The notes under the pieces were generated by a model. That model was not told the DNA's origin, searched no databases, and worked only from the letters and a program-made list of their open reading frames with translations. From contig NZ_NNBJ01000006.1 of the NCBI RefSeq assembly GCF_002803085.1, positions 248,001 through 312,000 on the forward strand: DNA of 64,000 nt, in the 5' to 3' direction. Source of the stretch: Streptomyces sp. CB01201 (GTDB taxonomy: Bacteria; Actinomycetota; Actinomycetes; Streptomycetales; Streptomycetaceae). Positions 60,536-64,000 of the stretch are shown in pieces. Positions within the stretch are counted from its first letter, which is position 1; every line of letters begins with the position of its first letter. Made by a program: the position numbers and the translations under genes.

Positions 60536-61164
60536 GCCGGCTCCCTGAGAGAGGGCGGATACGGCTTCGCCGGTAATCCGTTGCTGCGGAGTACCGGCCC
60601 CGAGCCGGGAAAGTCGGGTGCGTCATCGTCACTGCTCTGACGCCAGCAGGGCGGCGCGCATCAGGTGGCGCCCGAAAGGATGTCCTCCAGGGGTGGAGGC
60701 ATGATCCCCAAGGGCGTTTCTCCAGAGCTGACACGCAGGACAGGACAGGTTCGTCCTGCCGCGAAGTGGCCGCCGGCGGCCATCACCCGGGCCGTTGCGG
60801 AGACGGGGAATCACACCCCGCCAGATGTCTCACTGTTGAGTTCTCAAGCAACGCCGTCGCTTCCTTCGAGGGGATCCGCCTGATACGGGCCTCTCCGGGC
60901 GTTCTTGCAGGTCAAGCGCGTTCATCAAGCGTCCAGTCAGGCGTTGGCGCCATGAGGAACATGTATTACGTGTTCCTCATCATGGAGTGATGAGTTCGCC
61001 CCGTCAAGCCCTTCGACCCTTGGGTTCTGCGAGTCCCTCGCTCCCGTTGTGCTTCCAGCTTGACTTCAGCTGCGAGGACGATCGACCCCACACCTGTACG
61101 ACCTGTGCACGACTTGGCTACCTTGAAGTCGTCCCAAGTCGTCCCAGTCCGGGGGGAGTTCGAC
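60536..61164. other. 629-bp control region between divergent element genes
   Basis: No gene is convincing. It should contain the promoter of the long minus operon and that of the HTH gene. Visible are TTGAG-TT-CTCAA (60836-60847) and the 29-bp palindrome (60952-60980). An AT-rich patch (60955-60990) marks a probable promoter. Confidence 0.65.
60952..60980. promoter_or_regulatory. 29-bp near-perfect palindrome, candidate operator
   Basis: ATGAGGAACA (60952-60961) and TGTTCCTCAT (60971-60980) are exact complements; with the inner bases, 13 of 14 pairs match around a central T. It is 185 bp upstream of the HTH gene start. A dimeric repressor (the HTH protein or the double-GntR protein) is the likely ligand. 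Confidence 0.7.
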
Positions 61165-61935
61165 GTGGCGAACGAGAGGCTTCGCGGCGCGATCGTTGAG
61201 AGCGGCATGACGCTCGATCAGGTGGGCGCGCGATTAGGGGTTTCGGCGAAGACGGTTGAGCGCTGGATCGGTGACCCGAAGCGCAAGCCCTACCGGCGCT
61301 TCCAGTACGCCGCTGCCTCGCTCCTGCAATGTGAAGTGTCTTACCTGTGGCCGGAGGAACGGACATCAGAAGAGGTCGCCGAAGCGGGAAACGCTGAGCT
61401 GATCAAGCTGTATCCACACAGGTCAGTTGTGCCGAACAGGTTGTGGCCCCAGCTCTACGCGCAAGCGCGTGAACACTTCGACGTTCTCGTCTACTCGGGC
61501 TTCTGGCTCACCGAGGATTCCGCGTTTCACAGAGTCGTCAAGGAAAAGTCAGCGGCCGGCGTCCGCATCCGTTTCATGCTCGGTGATCCGGACAGTCCCG
61601 CCGTAGCCGTGCGAGGTGAAGACGAAGGCATCGGCCCTGCAATGGCCTCCAAGATTCGAAACGCCCTCATCAATTACGGCTCGCTCTTCGGGCTCCCCGG
61701 AGTCGAGTTCCGGCTGCACAGCACGACGCTTTACAACTCGATCTACCGGGCCGATGCGGAGATGCTGGCGAACGGCCACCTTTACGGGGTCGGGGCTTAC
61801 ATGGCCCCCGTCTTGCACCTCCAACGCGTCCCAGGGGGCGAGCTGTTCGATGCGTACGCTGAGAGCGTTGAACGGGTCTGGGAGTCGGCCAGGCCCATCT
61901 CGTCACCCGCCGATTGTGGAGGATTGCACGCGTGA
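61165..61935 (+). CDS. XRE-type HTH regulator with C-terminal DUF5919-like domain
   Basis: A 256-residue protein. The N-terminal helix-turn-helix is MTLDQVGARLGVSAKTVERW; the C-terminal domain (about 95-240) with VLVYSGFWLTED and GVRIRFMLGDPDSPAVAVRG looks like the phospholipase-D-like DUF5919 domain seen in actinomycete regulators. GTG 61165 has GGGGGAG six bases upstream; the frame opens 35 codons earlier. Overlaps the Nudix gene as GTGA. Confidence 0.8.
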   Translation: MANERLRGAIVESGMTLDQVGARLGVSAKTVERWIGDPKRKPYRRFQYAAASLLQCEVSYLWPEERTSEEVAEAGNAELIKLYPHRSVVPNRLWPQLYAQAREHFDVLVYSGFWLTEDSAFHRVVKEKSAAGVRIRFMLGDPDSPAVAVRGEDEGIGPAMASKIRNALINYGSLFGLPGVEFRLHSTTLYNSIYRADAEMLANGHLYGVGAYMAPVLHLQRVPGGELFDAYAESVERVWESARPISSPADCGGLHA

Positions 61936-62405
61936 GTCGAATCGACTATTTTCGCGACCCGAACGCCCCCACCGCCAACTCTGTCGTGCCGTCGGTCACG
62001 GCAGTCGTCCGCGACGATGACGGACGGCTTCTGATTATCCACAAGACGGACAACGACCTATGGGCACTCCCAGGCGGCGGCCATGACATCGGTGAGAGCA
62101 TCAGCGACACGGTCGTTCGGGAGGTTCTGGAAGAGACCGGGATAACCGTCGAGATTGACAGCGTTGTGGGGCTCTACACCAACCCTGAGCACGTCTTGGC
62201 GTACGACGACGGAGAAGTGCGGCAACAGTTCTCGATCTGCTTCCGGGCGCACCCGATCGGCGGGGCTCTGCGCACCAGCAGCGAGTCGAAAGAGGTCCGC
62301 TGGGTTGACCCAGCGGACCTCGGAGACCTGAACATCCATCCGTCGATGCGGTTGCGCATTCGGCACGGCCTGGACGACTCTCGGCAGCAGCCCTACATCG
62401 GCTGA
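61932..62405 (+). CDS. Nudix hydrolase, Pif-like
   Basis: A 157-residue protein with a complete Nudix box GGGHDIGESISDTVVREVLE ETGI: catalytic glutamates present. It binds Mg and hydrolyses a nucleoside-diphosphate-linked compound. In pSAM2 the Nudix protein Pif prevents redundant transfer into cells that already carry the element; the place in the control module is similar, so a Pif role is likely but unproven. GTG 61932; 3' end overlaps the convergent HD gene by 13 bases. Confidence 0.85.
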   Translation: MSRIDYFRDPNAPTANSVVPSVTAVVRDDDGRLLIIHKTDNDLWALPGGGHDIGESISDTVVREVLEETGITVEIDSVVGLYTNPEHVLAYDDGEVRQQFSICFRAHPIGGALRTSSESKEVRWVDPADLGDLNIHPSMRLRIRHGLDDSRQQPYIG

Positions 62406-62962
62406 AGTCCAGCAGCGGCCGCGGCTAGGCGACTCTCCACCCTTCCGGCGGCGGCGTAGATCTCAGGCGCCGCCCGTTGGATGAAACGGCCAACGATCGT
62501 CTCGGGACCGTAGCGCTGCACGATCTCACCAACCCGATCGGCCGGCGTGGTCTGGCCCCCGTCCGGCGTGGTCGTCATGTCGCAGAACACCAGCGCGTCC
62601 ACCAGGCCGGGGTGCTCCAGCTCGAACTCACTCTCAAGCTCATGCCGGATCCCTCGCTCCTCAGCCTCCAGGAGGGCGCAGGAGTGGTGGGCCACGAGTC
62701 GCACGACCCGTTCGTCGGCTCCTTCCTGGTCACGAAGGAAGCGCGCCCCGTCCAGTGGATGAAAGCCGGTGGTAGCGATGCGCGGCGAATAGCCGATGTC
62801 GTGCAACACTGCCGCCGCTTCCAGGAGCTCGGCTTCGTCCCCCAGGATCGGCCCTAGCGCACGAGCACACTTAGCCACCCCTAGAGAGTGCGCCCACCTT
62901 CGCGGCAGCGGCTCGGCCAGCAGTGCCTCAGAGGTTGAATACGCCCACTCTTTTAGTCCCAT
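62393..62962 (-). CDS. HD-domain phosphohydrolase-like protein
   Basis: A 189-residue protein with HD-domain metal ligands: RRWAHSLGVAKCA (His), AAVLHDIGYSPRI (His-Asp), then LVAHHSCALLEAEE and LVDALVFCDMTTTPDG (Asp). These enzymes hydrolyse phosphate esters or nucleotides. ATG 62962 chosen; TTG 62971 possible. Just downstream of the double-GntR gene, same operon. Common partner in AICE control modules. Confidence 0.85.
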   Translation of the reverse strand: MGLKEWAYSTSEALLAEPLPRRWAHSLGVAKCARALGPILGDEAELLEAAAVLHDIGYSPRIATTGFHPLDGARFLRDQEGADERVVRLVAHHSCALLEAEERGIRHELESEFELEHPGLVDALVFCDMTTTPDGGQTTPADRVGEIVQRYGPETIVGRFIQRAAPEIYAAAGRVESRLAAAAAGLQPM

Positions 62963-62973
62963 GGCGGCCAAGG

Positions 62974-63420
62974 CTACGACCCGCCAGCGGTCGTCGGGAG
63001 GGCGCGTACAGTGCGCCCCTTGCCGTGCACGGTGGCGAGCAATCCGGTCCCCTCCATGTTGGCGAGCACGCGGCGCACCGCCGTGCGCGATACGTCGAAC
63101 CGCGCACAGAGCTTGGCTTCGGACGGGTACGCGTCGCCAATCGCGAGCGCGTCCTCAGCGATCAAGTCGGCCATCCGGTCAGCGAGAGAGCGTCGATCCC
63201 CCTCGCGGGGGACACGCCACCCAACCCCTGGCGCGGACTCAATGGTCCCGTCTGCTTCGAGAACCTTGAGTGCGCGACGGATCGTGTTACGGGCGACACC
63301 GTGCGAGCGCATGAGGTCAGCCTCGGATGGCAGGGGACCGGTGATCTCACCCTCTTCGATCCCGTTCCGCAGTGCCTCCGAGATGACCAAGTACGTTCCG
63401 CGCGGACTGGCCTCCGACAC
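62974..63420 (-). CDS. Regulator made of two tandem GntR winged helices (KorSA-like)
   Basis: A 148-residue protein. Two GntR DNA-binding domains in a row: first GPLPSEADLMRSHGVARNTI with RRALKVLEADG (about 8-68), second YPSEAKLCARFDVSRTAVRR with VLANMEGTGLLATVHGKG (about 74-140). There is no ligand-binding domain. In pSAM2 the GntR-type KorSA represses activation of the element; same role is likely. GTG 63420 has GGGAG five bases upstream; GTG 63435 possible. Confidence 0.82.
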   Translation of the reverse strand: MSEASPRGTYLVISEALRNGIEEGEITGPLPSEADLMRSHGVARNTIRRALKVLEADGTIESAPGVGWRVPREGDRRSLADRMADLIAEDALAIGDAYPSEAKLCARFDVSRTAVRRVLANMEGTGLLATVHGKGRTVRALPTTAGGS

Positions 63421-63559
63421 TTCGGCTCCCTTCACTGTGCTCCGTTCCTCGTTGCCCAGGGTGCCATGGTCACCGGGGGCGACAGCAGTGCCTGGTGTCG
63501 GTTCGGTTCCCTGCTTCCGTCCATACATCTCCGCTCGCGGATCCATGCGTTTCGGATGT

Positions 63560-63617
63560 TGTGGGCCATGTGTGGGCCAGGGAGCCTTAGAAGGGGGGCG
63601 AGATGACCTCTGACCAG
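63560..63617. repeat. Candidate integrase arm sites, right end
   Basis: Tandem TGTGGGCCATG and TGTGGGCCAGG (63560-63581), then CCTCTGACCAG (63607-63617), 22 bp before attR. Both motifs are also next to attL in the same orientation. Confidence 0.6.
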
Positions 63618-63639
63618 CACATACGATCGGTCCGCTCGC

Positions 63640-63701
63640 CGGTCTTGAAAACCGTCGTGGCAGCGATGTCACCGTGGGTTCAAATCCCACACCCACCGCA
63701 G
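63640..63701. repeat. attR: attR core, 62 bp (tRNA-Ser 3' remnant)
   Basis: Identical to 47749-47810. It contains the 3' part of tRNA-Ser from the anticodon stem on, but not the 5' half, so it is not a functional tRNA gene. Confidence 0.95.
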
Positions 63702-63706
63702 ATGAA

Positions 63707-63739
63707 CGGCCCCTGACCTGGTGAATCGGTCGGGGGCCG
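63707..63739 (+). terminator. Hairpin terminator, original host terminator of tRNA-Ser
   Basis: CGGCCCC (63707-63713) plus TGACC pairs with GGTCG plus GGGGCCG (63733-63739). Chromosomal DNA outside the element; it would have ended tRNA-Ser before integration. Confidence 0.75.
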
Positions 63740-63857
63740 CTCTCGTGCGCGTTGTCCGCCGGACTCCGTGGTTCCCCGTCAGTTCCCGGTCGATCGGGCA
63801 CGGGAGGGGCACGGGCCCTGTGGCAGCAGTAGAAGTCCGTAGGATGGCAGACGGGGC

Positions 63858-63932
63858 GGAGCTGTAGCGCAGAGGTAGTCGCGCGCGGTCTCCAAAATCG
63901 CGAGGACGCCGGTTCGAATCCGGCCGGTTCTG
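63858..63932 (+). tRNA. tRNA-Trp-like gene (anticodon CCA)
   Basis: A 75-nt cloverleaf: acceptor GGAGCTG/CGGTTCT (three G-U pairs), D stem GCGC/GCGC with a 10-base loop, anticodon stem GCGGT/ATCGC with loop CTCCAAA (CCA at 63892-63894), T arm GCCGG-TTCGAAT-CCGGC, discriminator G as expected of Trp. The acceptor is rich in wobble and pairing continues three bases beyond it, which is unusual. It may be a second or decayed tRNA-Trp; a -10-like TAGGAT is at 63840-63845. Confidence 0.6.
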
Positions 63933-64000
63933 CCTTCCCACCTGGCCCAACCCACCACGCTCCCCAGCTCCCATCCCGTCCGCCGTCGACCCACACGTCT

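Larger units (their letters stand above)
47749..63701. mobile_element. Actinomycete integrative and conjugative element (AICE) in tRNA-Ser
   Basis: About 15.9 kb bounded by 62-bp identical direct repeats, the left one forming the 3' part of tRNA-Ser. It encodes a tyrosine integrase and excisionase (left end), SSB, prim-pol and D5 helicase (replication), a TraB/FtsK translocase with SpdB-type membrane proteins (mycelial transfer of double-stranded DNA), and HTH, Nudix, HD and GntR proteins (control, right end). No relaxase or RC initiator is present. All core genes look intact, so the element may be able to excise. Confidence 0.93.

Noticed and set aside
60836..60847. TTGAGTTCTCAA inverted repeat as the main element operator
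   Set aside because: Short, with a two-base centre, and similar sequences occur in other Streptomyces RNA leaders; the 29-bp palindrome is a much stronger candidate.
60665..60883. 72-codon plus-strand frame in the element control region
   Set aside because: No ribosome site, composition unlike coding DNA, and it lies across the likely promoters.
63640..63701. Second functional tRNA-Ser gene at the right end
   Set aside because: Only the 3' part from the anticodon stem on is present; the acceptor 5' strand and D arm are missing.

Overview
High-GC DNA with Streptomyces-type codon use, GTG/TTG starts and GTGA/ATGA gene overlaps. The gene order cydABCD, serS, pheA, then a DyP peroxidase/Sco copper cluster, matches the origin-proximal core of a Streptomyces chromosome. 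Four perfect copies of the Streptomyces parS palindrome GTTTCACGTGAAAC (near 3.1, 3.2, 8.57 and 8.59 kb) and one single-mismatch copy (32.15 kb) fit an oriC-near location.

Chromosomal part, 1-47.7 kb. 0.4-6.7 kb: cytochrome bd oxidase genes cydA, cydB and a fused cydDC exporter behind a perfect Rex (NADH/NAD+ sensor) operator. 6.7-14.4 kb: GAF sensor kinase, HAD phosphatase, LLM oxidoreductase, KptA RNA phosphotransferase, PadR regulator, membrane protein, carotenoid oxygenase. 14.5-19.1 kb: a minus-strand operon of M24 peptidase-like protein, alpha/beta-hydrolase-SDR fusion, metal-dependent hydrolase and MerR regulator. 19.3-22.9 kb: two ABC ATPase/permease pairs. 23-30 kb: coiled-coil protein, MFS exporter with FadR-type regulator, rhomboid-like protein, HAD phosphatase and serS, followed by a 0.7-kb gap rich in DnaA boxes. 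30-37 kb: pheA, then the copper operon ycnI-sco-ecuC-copCD-dtpA. 37-47.7 kb: RsbW-like kinases, a SpoIIE-type phosphatase, aminopeptidase P, a catalytically degenerate prim-pol-family protein, a SEC-C protein, a glycerophosphodiesterase and an HtrA-type protease.

47.7-63.7 kb is an integrated actinomycete integrative and conjugative element (AICE) of about 15.9 kb. It sits in the 3' part of a tRNA-Ser(UGA) gene and is bounded by 62-bp perfect direct repeats (attL 47749-47810, attR 63640-63701). One long minus-strand block carries small plasmid-type genes, a DUF2637 membrane protein, a very basic SpdB-like protein, a TraB/FtsK translocase, SSB, a primase-polymerase, a D5-type helicase, excisionase and tyrosine integrase. 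A right-end control module holds an HTH protein, a Nudix protein (comparable to the pSAM2 immunity factor Pif), an HD-domain protein and a protein made of two tandem GntR winged helices. No rolling-circle initiator is visible, so the element looks like the prim-pol (RepPP) replication type.

The element carries several unannotated cis structures: a perfect 25-bp inverted repeat 5' of the integrase/excisionase pair, a repeat cluster just downstream of traB (candidate transfer locus), a 29-bp near-perfect palindrome upstream of the HTH gene, paired arm-type repeats beside both att cores, and two 31-bp inverted repeats inside the DUF2637 gene. A tRNA-Trp-like gene follows attR.
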